From positions 1,860,001 through 1,924,000 of the forward strand of contig NZ_CADCWQ010000001.1 of assembly GCF_902806455.1 (NCBI RefSeq): DNA of 64,000 nt, written 5' to 3'. The number at the start of each line of letters is the position of its first letter. Position 1 is the stretch's first letter. A program made the translations under genes and the position numbers. Source of the DNA: Virgibacillus doumboii. Its GTDB lineage: Bacteria; Bacillota; Bacilli; Bacillales; Amphibacillaceae. Positions 19,598-28,570 of this stretch are shown piece after piece. The notes under the pieces are model-generated. The model was not told the DNA's origin. It made no database searches and saw nothing but the letters and a program-made list of their open reading frames with translations.

Positions 19598-19613
19598 CAC
19601 TGTCAAACATGAG

Positions 19614-19658
19614 AATTTAACAATACATGTAAAGGACTGTTCAAGCAAAAAATATCCC
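19614..19658. repeat. Right 45-bp direct repeat flanking the IS
   Basis: Exact copy of 17602-17646. Removing the IS and one copy restores a continuous intergenic sequence between spoVS and miaB. Confidence 0.9.
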
Positions 19659-19737
19659 TGAATAATAAAGTTACTGAAATTGACATAAAAATAGTGCTGC
19701 ACAAATGTGCAACACTTAATAAAATATATAAAAAATA

Positions 19738-19998
19738 TTATCTCGGTTCTACAATTAACTTAATCGCAGTACGTTCTTCATCATCAATCATAATATCGGT
19801 AAATGCCGGAATACATATTAAATCAACCCCGCTTGGTGCTACAAATCCCCTTGCGATAGCTACTGCTTTCACAGCCTGATTTAATGCACCGGCTCCAATA
19901 GCCTGAATCTCCGCTGAACCCCGTTCTCTTAACACATTCGCGAGTGCACCTGCTACTGAATTTGGATTTGATTTTGCTGAAACCTTTAATACTTCCAT
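19738..19998 (-). CDS. spoVS: SpoVS, stage V sporulation protein S
   Basis: An 86-residue Alba-like protein, nearly identical along its length to the known SpoVS family (MEVLKVSAKSNPNSVAGALA, then IQAIGAGALNQAVKAVAIAR, then APSGVDLICIPAF, IKLIVEPR at the end). It is required in B. subtilis for normal progress to late sporulation and affects septation; the mechanism is unclear. The start at 19998 follows AAGGAGG; the six-residue upstream extension is rejected. The IS lies immediately downstream, separated only by the right direct repeat and 79 bp. Confidence 0.96.
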   Translation of the reverse strand: MEVLKVSAKSNPNSVAGALANVLRERGSAEIQAIGAGALNQAVKAVAIARGFVAPSGVDLICIPAFTDIMIDDEERTAIKLIVEPR

Positions 19999-20246
19999 TA
20001 CTAGTACCTCCTTCATTTACTAATGTAGTTCTAATCCTACTATATTCTTGGAGATGTTAGCTTATTACCTTATTATGCATCAATAATTCAAAACATTCAA
20101 ATAATCAAAACAAAAAAATTAAGAAATGGAGGGTCTGCTTTCGTATTGCCTCGTATCCGAAAGAGTTTTCATACAAAAGATATAAACTGCGACATAACAT
20201 TCAATTGTTTAATACAACTTCATTTTTTGCAGTGTAGTGCTATGCG

Positions 20247-20432
20247 ACCGCTCCGGCAGATTACTTCGCTTTCACACCTCCGGATACCAAGGCGACATCT
20301 GCTCAAAAAGTTCATTTTCACAGTGTCTTCTTAGCAGTGGGCACGGCCTCAGCCTCCTCAGAAGAAAATCACTTCTTGCGGTGTCTTCGGACTCGTGCTT
20401 CCCCACAGGAGTCTACGTAATCTGCCTCCGCT
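20247..20432 (-). repeat. Hairpin repeat E3 (type I)
   Basis: On the minus strand: AGCGGAGGCAGATTACGT, ACTCCTGTGGGG, CACGAGTCCGAAGACACCGC, GAGGCTGAGGCCGTGCCC, then GCGAAGTAATCTGCCGGAGC. The terminal stem GGCAGATTAC with GTAATCTGCC (20255-20264 and 20417-20426) is perfect over 10 bp, although its sequence is unrelated to the stem of E2/E4. Confidence 0.8.
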
Positions 20433-20501
20433 AATTCTGGTTTTCTAACTAAAAGTTGTGATATCAGCTATTTGTGTGGTTATTCGATACAATCCCAACC
20501 C

Positions 20502-20621
20502 AGCGGAGGAAATACACAGAGACTCCTGTGGGAGGAAAGGCCTAGGTGAGACCACCGGGTGCGTTAGCACGAAGAGGGCCGGGCAGCCGCCCACGGAAAG
20601 GAAGTGTATTTCCGGAGCGGT
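20502..20621 (+). repeat. Hairpin repeat E4 (type II)
   Basis: Starts AGCGGAGGAAATACAC, ends GTGTATTTCCGGAGCGGT. The perfect 10-bp terminal stem is at 20508-20517 and 20604-20613. The interior has ACTCCTGTGGGA, AAAGGCCTAGGTGAGACC and CAGCCGCCCACGGAAAGG. Confidence 0.85.
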
Positions 20622-20717
20622 GTTACAGCACTCAAACTTTCTTTTCTAGACTACGTCGCATTTTATATCTATTATGAGGTTAAAAAATAAAAAATTTACG
20701 AAAACAGCCTCCGAGAA

Positions 20718-21515
20718 TCAGCTAAAGAATGGATGATCGTCATTGATTAAAATTCGTTCAGCATTGGTTGCCTTTCCTGAATTATTATCAATTGTCACCA
20801 AAAAACCATTTAATTGTTTTCTTCCCTTTTTATCAATTTCAAAACGGACAGGTAAACTTGTGAGAAACTTTTTCAGTACTGCTTCTTTTTCCATTCCCAG
20901 AATAGAGTCGTAAGGTCCGGTCATTCCTACATCAGTTATATATGCCGTCCCATTGGGCAATATGCGTTCATCAGCGGTTTGTGTATGTGTATGAGTCCCT
21001 ACCACCGCACTGACTCTGCCATCCAGGTACCAGCCCATCGCCTGTTTTTCACTTGTTGCCTCTGCATGGAAGTCCACAAAAATAATATTTGTTCGTTTTT
21101 TGGACTCTTCAATAAGTTCATCCATCTTACGGAAAGGGTCATCTATTGCCGGCAGGAAAGTACGTCCCTGAACATTAATAACAGCTACTTCTGTCCCGTT
21201 TACATTAGTAAAAGTAATTCCTTTTCCCGGCGTACCTTCCGGAAAATTAGCCGGTCGTATCATATTTTTGGCATCATCGATAAATTCAAAAATATCTTTT
21301 TTGTCCCAGGTATGGTTTCCCATTGTAATTGTCTGGGTGCCCCATTCAAGAAATTGTTTGTAAATCTTCTCGGTAATACCCTTTCCAGAAGCAGCATTTT
21401 CGCCATTTATTATCGTCATATGGGGACGATATTTTTCTTTTAATTTTGGTAAATATTCCTGAACCATATCTCTTCCCGGAGACCCGGCAACATCACCAAT
21501 AAATAAAATTTTCAT
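20718..21515 (-). CDS. ymdB: YmdB-family metallophosphoesterase
   Basis: A 265-residue binuclear metallophosphoesterase. In B. subtilis YmdB hydrolyses cyclic nucleotides in vitro and affects biofilm and motility cell fates. Metal-binding motifs run in order: FIGDVAGSPGRD at the N-terminus, INGENAASGKG, MGNHTWDKKD, FVDFHAEATSEK and VVGTHTHTQTAD. The start at 21515 (MKILFIGDV) is preferred; an ATG four codons upstream abuts the ribosome site too closely. It lies downstream of rny, as in B. subtilis, but a strong hairpin separates the two. Confidence 0.94.
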   Translation of the reverse strand: MKILFIGDVAGSPGRDMVQEYLPKLKEKYRPHMTIINGENAASGKGITEKIYKQFLEWGTQTITMGNHTWDKKDIFEFIDDAKNMIRPANFPEGTPGKGITFTNVNGTEVAVINVQGRTFLPAIDDPFRKMDELIEESKKRTNIIFVDFHAEATSEKQAMGWYLDGRVSAVVGTHTHTQTADERILPNGTAYITDVGMTGPYDSILGMEKEAVLKKFLTSLPVRFEIDKKGRKQLNGFLVTIDNNSGKATNAERILINDDHPFFS

Positions 21516-21631
21516 AATTGTTATCATCCTATCTGTTTATGTAAGGCTTTTTAATATTCACCGTGATAACCTTCAAAAAAGCCAGAATTAAGTAATATTA
21601 GTGTTTCACATTGACTTACCGTTGTAAAGTT

Positions 21632-21674
21632 TAAAAAGAGTAAAAGCGACCGATTGGTCACTTTTACTCTTTTA
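21632..21674 (-). terminator. Terminator downstream of rny
   Basis: Long arms (about 21634-21651 and 21656-21673; AAAGAGTAAAAG pairs with CTTTTACTCTTT) around GATT. T-rich tail on the minus strand. Confidence 0.85.
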
Positions 21675-21675
21675 C

Positions 21676-23241
21676 CTACTTCGCATATTCTACTGCTCGT
21701 GTTTCTCTGATTACCGTTACTTTTATATGACCCGGATAATCTAATTCGCCTTCAATCCGTTTCCGGATATCCCGTGCCACTCGAACAGAATCAATGTCAT
21801 CGATTTCATCAGGTTTTACCATAATACGAATTTCTCTTCCAGCCTGGATGGCAAAGGATTTTTCTACCCCTGAAAACGACTCGGAAATCTCTTCCAGTTT
21901 TTCGAGACGCTTAATGTAGTTTTCCAACGTTTCACTTCTTGCTCCAGGTCTTGCAGCTGATAATGCATCTGCTGCAGTAACTAAAACTGAAATTATGGAA
22001 GTAGCTTCTTCATCACCGTGGTGAGAAGCTATAGCATTGATAACAACCTCATGTTCCTTATATTTGATTCCAAGTTCTTTACCAATTTCAACATGGCTTC
22101 CCTCTACTTCATGATCTATTGCTTTTCCTATGTCATGAAGTAAGCCAGCTCTTTTTGCAAGTGTTTCATCTTCACCTAATTCAGCAGCAAGCAATCCTGA
22201 AAGGTACGCAACCTCAGTGGAATGCTTTAACACATTTTGACCATAGCTTGTACGATATTTTAAGCGTCCAAGTATTTTAACCAGGTCTGGATGCAGTCCG
22301 TGTACTCCAACCTCGAATGTTGTTTCTTCTCCTACCTCACGAATATATTCATCAACCTCTCGTCTGGCTTTATCCACCATTTCCTCTATTCTTGCTGGGT
22401 GAATTCGGCCGTCCTGGACCAGTTTTTCCAGCGCCATACGAGCTGTTTCACGACGTATTGGATCGAAGCCTGATAAAATCACTGCTTCCGGTGTATCGTC
22501 AATTATCAGATCTATACCGGTTAACGTTTCCAGCGTTCGGATGTTCCGGCCTTCACGTCCGATAATACGTCCTTTCATTTCATCATTTGGAAGGTTTACA
22601 ACAGATACAGTTGTTTCAGCAACGTGGTCTGCAGCACAACGCTGTAGGGCAAGTGAAAGAACACTTTTAGCTTTTTTATCAGCTTCTTCTTTCGCACGAT
22701 TTTCGGCTTCTTTAATCATTAACGCTGATTCATGGCTAACCTCTTGTTCCACTCGCTCCAAAATAATCTGCCTTGCCTGATCAGTGGTGTATCCTGAAAT
22801 TCGTTCAAGCTCCGTTTGCTGCTCCTGAATCATAGCTTCCACTTTGCTTTCCATTTCTTCAATTTGTTGTTGTTTTTCTGTTAGTGATTGTTCCTTTCTC
22901 TCTAACAAGAGTTCTCGCTTATCCAGCGTTTCACTTTTTCTGTCCAGATTTTCTTCTTTTTGCATCAGACGATTTTCTTGCTTCTGTACCTCTGTTCTAC
23001 GTTCACGTAAGTCTTCTTCTGTCTGCTGACGAAGTTTATGATTTTCATCCTTCGCCTCAAGAAGCGCCTCTTTCTTAGCGGCATCTGCATTTCGATGTGC
23101 TTCATCTACTATTTGTTTAGCCAAATTTTCCGCACTGGAAATTTTAGCTTCAGCAATAGATTTACGAATCAGATAACCAACAACAATACCGACGATTAGG
23201 ATAAAGGCAAGCAAAATGGAGATGATTAAGGGACTGTCCAT
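21676..23241 (-). CDS. rny: RNase Y endoribonuclease
   Basis: A 521-residue membrane-anchored endoribonuclease that starts mRNA decay in Firmicutes. Residues 1-25 form a single N-terminal membrane helix ([20 protein letters not shown]). A long charged coiled coil follows (about 30-200, rich in E, K, R, Q), then the KH domain with [15 protein letters not shown] and the HD domain with [12 protein letters not shown]. The start at 23241 has AGGAGGTG upstream. The partner genes ricA and pnpA lie in the same window. Confidence 0.97.
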   Translation of the reverse strand: MDSPLIISILLAFILIVGIVVGYLIRKSIAEAKISSAENLAKQIVDEAHRNADAAKKEALLEAKDENHKLRQQTEEDLRERRTEVQKQENRLMQKEENLDRKSETLDKRELLLERKEQSLTEKQQQIEEMESKVEAMIQEQQTELERISGYTTDQARQIILERVEQEVSHESALMIKEAENRAKEEADKKAKSVLSLALQRCAADHVAETTVSVVNLPNDEMKGRIIGREGRNIRTLETLTGIDLIIDDTPEAVILSGFDPIRRETARMALEKLVQDGRIHPARIEEMVDKARREVDEYIREVGEETTFEVGVHGLHPDLVKILGRLKYRTSYGQNVLKHSTEVAYLSGLLAAELGEDETLAKRAGLLHDIGKAIDHEVEGSHVEIGKELGIKYKEHEVVINAIASHHGDEEATSIISVLVTAADALSAARPGARSETLENYIKRLEKLEEISESFSGVEKSFAIQAGREIRIMVKPDEIDDIDSVRVARDIRKRIEGELDYPGHIKVTVIRETRAVEYAK

Positions 23242-23318
23242 GGTTTCACCTCCTATTGCTATAGAGTTGTACAATTCATTATTGTCGGCATGTACAATGT
23301 TCAATAATAAATAATAAA

Positions 23319-23350
23319 AATTGTATAATAAACTATAAAATTATACAATT
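23319..23350. repeat. 11-bp perfect inverted repeat at the rny promoter
   Basis: AATTGTATAAT (23319-23329) and ATTATACAATT (23340-23350) flank 10 bp. The right arm contains the -10 of the candidate rny promoter. It could be an operator or a hairpin at the mRNA 5' end. Confidence 0.6.
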
Positions 23351-23368
23351 TAATTTTAATTGTCTCAA
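23340..23368 (-). promoter_or_regulatory. Candidate rny promoter
   Basis: Minus strand TTGAGA (23368-23363), 17 bp, TATAAT (23345-23340). Leaves a leader of about 95 nt before the rny start. Confidence 0.65.
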
Positions 23369-23410
23369 ATGCCAATGTCAAGGAATCGTAACAATTAATC
23401 ATTTTCCTGA

Positions 23411-23450
23411 AAAAACAAATCCCTTGCCAGTTATTACCAGCAACGGATTT
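23411..23450 (-). terminator. Terminator downstream of recA
   Basis: AAATCC-TTGC pairs with GCAA-GGATTT (one mismatch) around a 12-nt loop. On the minus strand GTTTTTTC follows. Confidence 0.75.
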
Positions 23451-23467
23451 ATCATTAAAATATTTTT

Positions 23468-24511
23468 TTATACATCTAAACTTCCTTGACTAGCTTGTTC
23501 CTGTTCTTCTGTTTCTTCTGGTGCATCATCCAAGCTGTAGTGCTGCCGGATTGCATCATGGATTTCAGCCATAGTAGCTTCATTTGCCTTCAGGAACTCT
23601 TTGGAATTTTCCCTGCCTTGTCCAAGTCTTTCCCCATTATAGGAATACCATGCACCGCTTTTTTCAACGATATCCAGATCAGAACCGATATCAAGTATTT
23701 CTCCTTCTTTAGAAATACCTTCTCCATACATAATATCAACTTCTGCCTTCTTGAAAGGCGGTGCCACCTTATTCTTAACTACTTTGATTCGTGTTTTATT
23801 ACCTACCATATCATTTCCCTGTTTCAGCGTTTCGGCACGGCGGACCTCCAGCCTGACAGATGAATAGAATTTAAGTGCTCGTCCACCAGGAGTTGTTTCA
23901 GGGTTACCAAACATAACACCAACTTTTTCTCTGATTTGATTAATGAAAATAGCGGTTGTTTTGGATTTGTTAATTGCACCGGACAGCTTTCTTAATGCCT
24001 GGGACATCAAACGCGCCTGTAAACCTACGTGCGAATCTCCCATTTCTCCTTCTATTTCGGCTTTTGGTACCAAAGCAGCTACTGAGTCTACTACAATAAT
24101 GTCGACTGCACCACTGCGTACCAATGCCTCAGCAATTTCAAGTGCCTGTTCACCAGTATCAGGCTGAGAAAGCAGCAATTCCTCAATATTCACACCAAGC
24201 GCACGGGCATATGTCGGATCCAGTGCATGCTCAGCATCGATAAATGCAGCCTGTCCACCCTGTTGCTGTGCTTCGGCAATTGCATGCAGTGCCACAGTTG
24301 TTTTACCTGATGATTCCGGACCATAAATTTCCACTACACGGCCCCTAGGGTATCCACCAATTCCTAAAGCTACATCCAATGCCAGCGAACCGCTTGGAAT
24401 TGTAGCAATTCTTTGTCCCTCTTGTTCCCCAAGTTTCATAATGGAGCCTTTACCGAATTGCTTCTCAATTTGTTTTAACGCCATATCCAAAGCTTGTTTT
24501 CTATCACTCAA
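23468..24511 (-). CDS. recA: RecA recombinase
   Basis: A 347-residue RecA, the strand-exchange filament protein and co-protease for LexA. Walker A GPESSGKT is at 64-71; the following core has [24 protein letters not shown] (Walker B region), loop L1 [14 protein letters not shown] and loop L2 [13 protein letters not shown]. The acidic tail EETEEQEQ is normal. The start codon is TTG at 24511 with AAAGGAGG upstream, giving the usual [12 protein letters not shown]. An SOS box and a good promoter lie just upstream. In B. subtilis pbpX lies between recA and rny; it is absent here. Confidence 0.98.
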   Translation of the reverse strand: MSDRKQALDMALKQIEKQFGKGSIMKLGEQEGQRIATIPSGSLALDVALGIGGYPRGRVVEIYGPESSGKTTVALHAIAEAQQQGGQAAFIDAEHALDPTYARALGVNIEELLLSQPDTGEQALEIAEALVRSGAVDIIVVDSVAALVPKAEIEGEMGDSHVGLQARLMSQALRKLSGAINKSKTTAIFINQIREKVGVMFGNPETTPGGRALKFYSSVRLEVRRAETLKQGNDMVGNKTRIKVVKNKVAPPFKKAEVDIMYGEGISKEGEILDIGSDLDIVEKSGAWYSYNGERLGQGRENSKEFLKANEATMAEIHDAIRQHYSLDDAPEETEEQEQASQGSLDV

Positions 24512-24541
24512 CGAGGTTACCTCCTTTAATTAACTATATCC

Positions 24542-24593
24542 ATCATACCTTGTTTTTAATGATTTGCCAAGACAAAAAACGAATAAATGTTCT
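24542..24593 (-). promoter_or_regulatory. recA promoter with SOS box
   Basis: Minus strand TTGGCA (24570-24565), 17 bp, TATGAT (24547-24542). Upstream, 24580-24593 (CGAATAAATGTTCT on the plus strand) matches 12 of 14 SOS consensus positions. LexA control of recA is expected. Confidence 0.75.
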
Positions 24594-24688
24594 CATTTTT
24601 ACAGTGATTTATTTATGGAAAATACTTGTTTACTAGACAATAAGGATCGAAAAATTAGATTTTAAATAAATTGAAACGGCTTATTTTA

Positions 24689-25933
24689 TCATTTTAGTAA
24701 ATCTATTAAAATTTCAAATCCCTTTAAAACAGCTCTTTGGCGGACCATCTGACGGTCTCCTGGGAAAGTAAACTTTTTTACCAGTTTATTTTTCGGTCCA
24801 TTAAACACAGCAATGTAGACCGTTCCCGCAGGATTTCCTTCAGAACTGTCCGGGCCTGCAACTCCTGTAAAGCTGATTCCTACATCTGCATCAAGGAGCC
24901 GGCAAATTTCTTCTGCCATTTCCTCCGCACATTCTTCACTTACCGTTCCAAAATTTTTAATTGTCTCTGCAGAAACATGTAATACATTTTCTTTTACCTT
25001 TGTATCGTAGCAAACCAGTCCACCCTTGCAGACTTGAGAGGCACCTTCAACAGATATAAGTTTTTCAGTAAACATACCTCCTGTTAAACTTTCAGCAGCA
25101 GCTATGTTTTTGTTATTATCTTTTAGCATGGAAAATACTTTTTCTTCCAATGTCTGCTCATCAGCACCATAATAATATTTTCCAACTTTAGAAAGAATTT
25201 GTCTTTTCGTCTGGTCGATTAAAGTATACGCCTCTTTATCCGTATCTGCTTTGGCGGTTACTCTGATGGCAACCCCTTCACTTTGTGCCAATGGAGCTAT
25301 AGTAGGATTGCTTTGATTTTTTATTAGATCATTCAGCTCATCCTCAAGATGGGCTTCACCGATCCCAGCAAATCGCAGCATGGTTGATCTGATAACCGTA
25401 TAATCACCACTTAGCCTCTGCAGATATGGGATTACCTGTTCTGACATCATCTGCTTCATTTCTCTGGGCACTCCGGGCAGGAAAATCCAGATTTTGTTTT
25501 GGTGCCGGACAATCATCCCAGGCGCCATTCCCACATTATTTTCAATCACATCAGCACCAGCAAATACACGTGCCTGTCTTCGGTTATTACGTGTCATCTT
25601 AGTTTTCCACTTATTAAAAAATTCTGTAATTTTTTCCATAGAAGGACCATGTTCGATGATATCGAGGAAGGTAATTTGCTGAAAAGCCTCTCTTGTCATA
25701 TCATCTTCAGTTGGGCCCAATCCGCCAGTAACGATTATGACATCGGATCTGTTTGCAGCATGCTGAAACTGCTCCTTTACCCTGTTCAGATTGTCACCAA
25801 CCACGGAATGATGAAATACATTAATTCCGACCGATGCCAGCTTTTCTGATATCCATTGAGCATTTGTATTCGAAATCTGTCCTAATAATAATTCGGTACC
25901 AACAGCAACAATTTCCGTACTAATTTGCTTCAT
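24689..25933 (-). CDS. cinA: CinA-like competence/damage-inducible protein
   Basis: A 414-residue protein of two parts. The N-terminal MoaB/MogA-like domain (about 1-170) has EIVAVGTELLLGQ and VTGGLGPTEDDMTRE. The C-terminal CinA domain (about 255-410) has AAAESLTGGMFTEKL and SFTGVAGPDSSEGNPAGTVY, the region that acts as NMN deamidase (PncC) in other bacteria; ADP-ribose pyrophosphatase activity is reported for the N-terminal part in some. The gene overlaps pgsA by four bases (ATGA), so translation is coupled. It lies upstream of recA, as in B. subtilis and Streptococcus. Confidence 0.93.
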   Translation of the reverse strand: MKQISTEIVAVGTELLLGQISNTNAQWISEKLASVGINVFHHSVVGDNLNRVKEQFQHAANRSDVIIVTGGLGPTEDDMTREAFQQITFLDIIEHGPSMEKITEFFNKWKTKMTRNNRRQARVFAGADVIENNVGMAPGMIVRHQNKIWIFLPGVPREMKQMMSEQVIPYLQRLSGDYTVIRSTMLRFAGIGEAHLEDELNDLIKNQSNPTIAPLAQSEGVAIRVTAKADTDKEAYTLIDQTKRQILSKVGKYYYGADEQTLEEKVFSMLKDNNKNIAAAESLTGGMFTEKLISVEGASQVCKGGLVCYDTKVKENVLHVSAETIKNFGTVSEECAEEMAEEICRLLDADVGISFTGVAGPDSSEGNPAGTVYIAVFNGPKNKLVKKFTFPGDRQMVRQRAVLKGFEILIDLLK

Positions 25934-26508
25934 TTCGAATCCCTCATAACATGCCAGTTTTTTACAAAATAATCGTAGCCTGATAAAACTGTAAAGAATA
26001 GTGCTACATACAACATAATAGCAGCGAAGGGAAAACCAATATAGGAAAATGGAAAATTATGAAGCAGTAATGCTGCTACCGCAACCATTTGGCTGGCTGT
26101 TTTTAATTTTCCCATACTTCCCGCTGCCAGGACAATTCCTTCCCCGGCTGCCACTAATCGTAATCCGGTTACTGCAAGTTCCCTGCTGATAATAAGAATG
26201 ACCACCCAAGCTGGTGCCATTCCCAACTCAACTAATAAAATAAGTGCAGATGCTACAAGTAATTTATCAGCAAGCGGATCCAGAAATTTACCTAAATTAG
26301 ATACAAGATTGTACTTCCTTGCGTAATGACCATCTATCCAGTCAGTTGCTGATGCCACAATAAATAACAATGCAGCAACAAAGTGGGAAACCGGCAATTC
26401 GGCATCTCCAATATCCCAACTGCCCCAATTAAACGGGACACTCATTAATATAATAAAAATCGGGATAAGACAAATGCGGGAAAGCGTAATTTTATTTGGT
26501 ATATTCAC
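25930..26508 (-). CDS. pgsA: PgsA, CDP-diacylglycerol-glycerol-3-phosphate phosphatidyltransferase
   Basis: A 192-residue integral membrane enzyme making phosphatidylglycerol phosphate, the first committed step to phosphatidylglycerol. The CDP-alcohol phosphotransferase signature DG-x2-AR-x8-G-x3-D-x3-D is complete (DGHYARKYNLVSNLG, then KFLDPLAD, about residues 59-82). Several hydrophobic helices follow (SALILLVEL, WVVILIISREL, IMLYVALFFTVLSG). The start is GTG at 26508 with GGAGGATA upstream. It is translationally coupled to cinA. Confidence 0.95.
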   Translation of the reverse strand: MNIPNKITLSRICLIPIFIILMSVPFNWGSWDIGDAELPVSHFVAALLFIVASATDWIDGHYARKYNLVSNLGKFLDPLADKLLVASALILLVELGMAPAWVVILIISRELAVTGLRLVAAGEGIVLAAGSMGKLKTASQMVAVAALLLHNFPFSYIGFPFAAIMLYVALFFTVLSGYDYFVKNWHVMRDSK

Positions 26509-26529
26509 AACTGTATCCTCCTACGGTAT

Positions 26530-26563
26530 AAGACCCTTCCACATTGGGATTGGGAAGGGTCTT
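26530..26563. terminator. Hairpin between rodZ and pgsA
   Basis: Perfect 11-bp arms AAGACCCTTCC (26530-26540) and GGAAGGGTCTT (26553-26563). No T-run on either side, so it may reduce readthrough or protect the rodZ mRNA end rather than terminate fully. Confidence 0.55.
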
Positions 26564-26575
26564 CATAAACTGTTA

Positions 26576-27538
26576 TTATTCATTAGACGTATCACTTGAT
26601 CTGTTAATATTAACCCAGAGATATTGATGAACTTCCTCCTCAGCATTAACAGGGTATTCCAGTGTGACACCGTCAATTGTTATATTCAGGCTAGGGGCAC
26701 TCCCAACATTAAACCAAATACGGTCTTCTTCCTTGGATAAATTAAATTCAAGCGGCGAATCATCACTGGTAAACATCCCTGAAAACAAGGACTCACCATT
26801 ACCATTTTCCACTTCAAGCCATGAATCACCTGTTGCTTCAATCGTAGCGGTTACTTCATCGCTCGCATTTTCGAGTGCCAAAGTTGATTCCGGACTGGAT
26901 CCCGCACCCTCTTCAACCACGGTTAATTCAGGATCAGGTTGCTCCGGCTCCTGGGTATCCCCAGTTTGAGAATCAGTGTTTTCATCATTTGCTGTCCCTG
27001 AAGAGTCTTCATTGGAATCAGTATTGTTATCGCCGCTATTGTCATCTCCTGCCTGTCCATTATCCTGTTGACCGTCATCTCGACGGACAACTTCATTATC
27101 ATCCTGTTGTTCAACAGGATCTGTATTATTCCCTGAATCTGAAACAGTTTGCTGAATAAAATACCATGCAGCAAAGAGTATACCTATAATCAACAGGACT
27201 ACAATTACAGTAGGTATAAACGAAAATACAGCGGAGGTTTTTGACGGATTACTATCCTTACGTGACCGATGAATTTGAGTATATTGCGCAGTACTATCTT
27301 CCTCGGTTTGTGGAATCTCTTCCTTGTACTCCTCCAACAGTTCATTTGAATCGAGCCCAACCGCGTTTGCATATTCTTTAATAAATGCTCTGGCATAAAA
27401 TTTACCAGGTAAAATATGGAAATCGCCTTTTTCAATCGCCTCAAGGTATCTTTTCTGTATTTTAGTTGTTTCCTGTAAGCTTTCCAGGGACAAACCTTTT
27501 GCTTCCCTGGCTTCCTTTAGCCTTGCTCCTATTTCCAT
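26576..27538 (-). CDS. rodZ: RodZ-like (YmfM) helix-turn-helix membrane protein
   Basis: A 320-residue RodZ, which links cytoskeletal MreB to the elongation complex in rod-shaped cells. Residues 1-75 are the Cro/C1-type HTH (MEIGARLKEAREAKGLSLES). A basic segment (about 88-100) precedes one membrane helix (about 105-128; FIPTVIVVLLIIGILFAAWY). An extracellular D/N/S/Q-rich acidic linker runs about 130-215, longer and more acidic than usual, as seen in salt-tolerant species. The C-terminal DUF4115 domain ends NRSSDTSNE. The start at 27538 is favoured by GGATGG upstream; ATG at 27550 is possible. Confidence 0.9.
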   Translation of the reverse strand: MEIGARLKEAREAKGLSLESLQETTKIQKRYLEAIEKGDFHILPGKFYARAFIKEYANAVGLDSNELLEEYKEEIPQTEEDSTAQYTQIHRSRKDSNPSKTSAVFSFIPTVIVVLLIIGILFAAWYFIQQTVSDSGNNTDPVEQQDDNEVVRRDDGQQDNGQAGDDNSGDNNTDSNEDSSGTANDENTDSQTGDTQEPEQPDPELTVVEEGAGSSPESTLALENASDEVTATIEATGDSWLEVENGNGESLFSGMFTSDDSPLEFNLSKEEDRIWFNVGSAPSLNITIDGVTLEYPVNAEEEVHQYLWVNINRSSDTSNE

Positions 27539-27644
27539 AACTAACACCATCCATTTTTAGAAAACTTGGCTTGTCGCCAAGCATTAATGGCGAAAGCCTT
27601 AGTTGCACTTATGCAGTAAGAAAGTATTTTTACTTTCTTAACTG

Positions 27645-28436
27645 CTAAAAATCAAACATTGAAAAGCCGCTGTCCTGGTTGAATTGATTATTTTCAACTG
27701 TTTCATATGTAATTTCTTCGTCTTCGCTGTTGCGTAATTCAATTATATAGTCAAAATCATCCAATTTATATTCGGTCGTCTGTACGAACATATCAGGATG
27801 CTCCACCACTTTAACTGCAGGAAGCTGCATAATCTCCCGGATTAACTGCCAATGCTTTTCATTAGCCCGACGTGTAGAGACAATTCCATCAATGATGTAC
27901 AAACTATCGCTGGAGTACTCATCTTGAATTAATTGGCTTCGGATGGTTTGCTTTAATAATGTACTTGAAACAAACAACCAACGTTTATTGGCACAAACAC
28001 TGGCAGCTACAACTGATTCCGTTTTTCCTACCCGTGGCATTCCGCGGATCCCAATTAATTTATGACCCTCTTTCTTAAACAATTCTGCCATGAAATCAAC
28101 TAATATACCTAATTCGTCACGGACAAAACGGAATGTCTTTCGGTCATCAATATCGCTATTTATATATCTGCCATGCCTTACTGCCAATTTGTCACGAAGC
28201 TTTGGCTTTCGTACTTTTTTAACAACTATTGTATCCATCGTTTGTAATATTGATTTTAATCGGGTAATCTGTTCGTCTTCTTTAGACAGTAACAGCATAC
28301 CCCTTCTGGAATTTTCCAGACCATTTATCGATATAATATTAATGGAAAGCATTCCCAATAACGAAGAAATGTCCCCTAATAAACCAGGACGATTATATTG
28401 TATTTCATATTCAAGGTACCATTCTGTTTTTTCCAT
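27645..28436 (-). CDS. ymfK: YmfK-like DUF3388 protein
   Basis: A 263-residue protein of unknown function found beside ymfJ and rodZ in Bacilli. Residues 1-75 look like an ACT-type ligand-binding fold (EIQYNRPGLLGDISSLLGML). A nucleotide-binding loop GMPRVGKT at 132-139 fits Walker A, with LYIIDGIVS about 45 residues on as a possible Walker B strand. The reading frame extends 59 codons upstream, but AAAGGGG precedes only the ATG at 28436, where the family match begins. So a regulatory ACT domain fused to a P-loop module is the best description; no reaction is known. Confidence 0.85.
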   Translation of the reverse strand: MEKTEWYLEYEIQYNRPGLLGDISSLLGMLSINIISINGLENSRRGMLLLSKEDEQITRLKSILQTMDTIVVKKVRKPKLRDKLAVRHGRYINSDIDDRKTFRFVRDELGILVDFMAELFKKEGHKLIGIRGMPRVGKTESVVAASVCANKRWLFVSSTLLKQTIRSQLIQDEYSSDSLYIIDGIVSTRRANEKHWQLIREIMQLPAVKVVEHPDMFVQTTEYKLDDFDYIIELRNSEDEEITYETVENNQFNQDSGFSMFDF

Positions 28437-28570
28437 AATAAGCCCCTTTATATTCTGCTTATGTATATGGTAACGAAACATTTTCAATCTGTCTATATAA
28501 CTATAATAAAGGATTTTATGTCCTGTGAAAAGAAGATTATGAAGATAAGTGGAATATATATGAAAAAATA

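Larger units (their letters stand above)
17647..19613 (+). mobile_element. Insertion sequence of the IS1634 type, 1967 bp, apparently intact
   Basis: The element is delimited by the 45-bp direct repeats. Its ends share the short inverted sequence GTTTGACA (left, 17651-17658; inverted near the right end in TGTCAAAC). It carries one complete transposase gene, its own promoter, an inward terminator near the left end and a hairpin after the gene. No frameshift or stop interrupts it. It lies between miaB and spoVS without breaking a gene. Confidence 0.85.
20179..20669. repeat. Composite repeat unit 2: two head-to-head hairpin elements within 15-bp terminal inverted repeats
   Basis: The left end GATATAAACTGCGAC (20179-20193) and the inverted right end (20655-20669, GATATAAAATGCGAC on the minus strand) match at 14 of 15 positions. 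Inside are E3 (minus strand) and E4 (plus strand), head to head with 69 bp between. The layout, end sequence (GATATA...TGCG) and type I / type II combination are as in unit 1. It occupies most of the spacer between spoVS and ymdB; no gene is seen. Confidence 0.75.
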
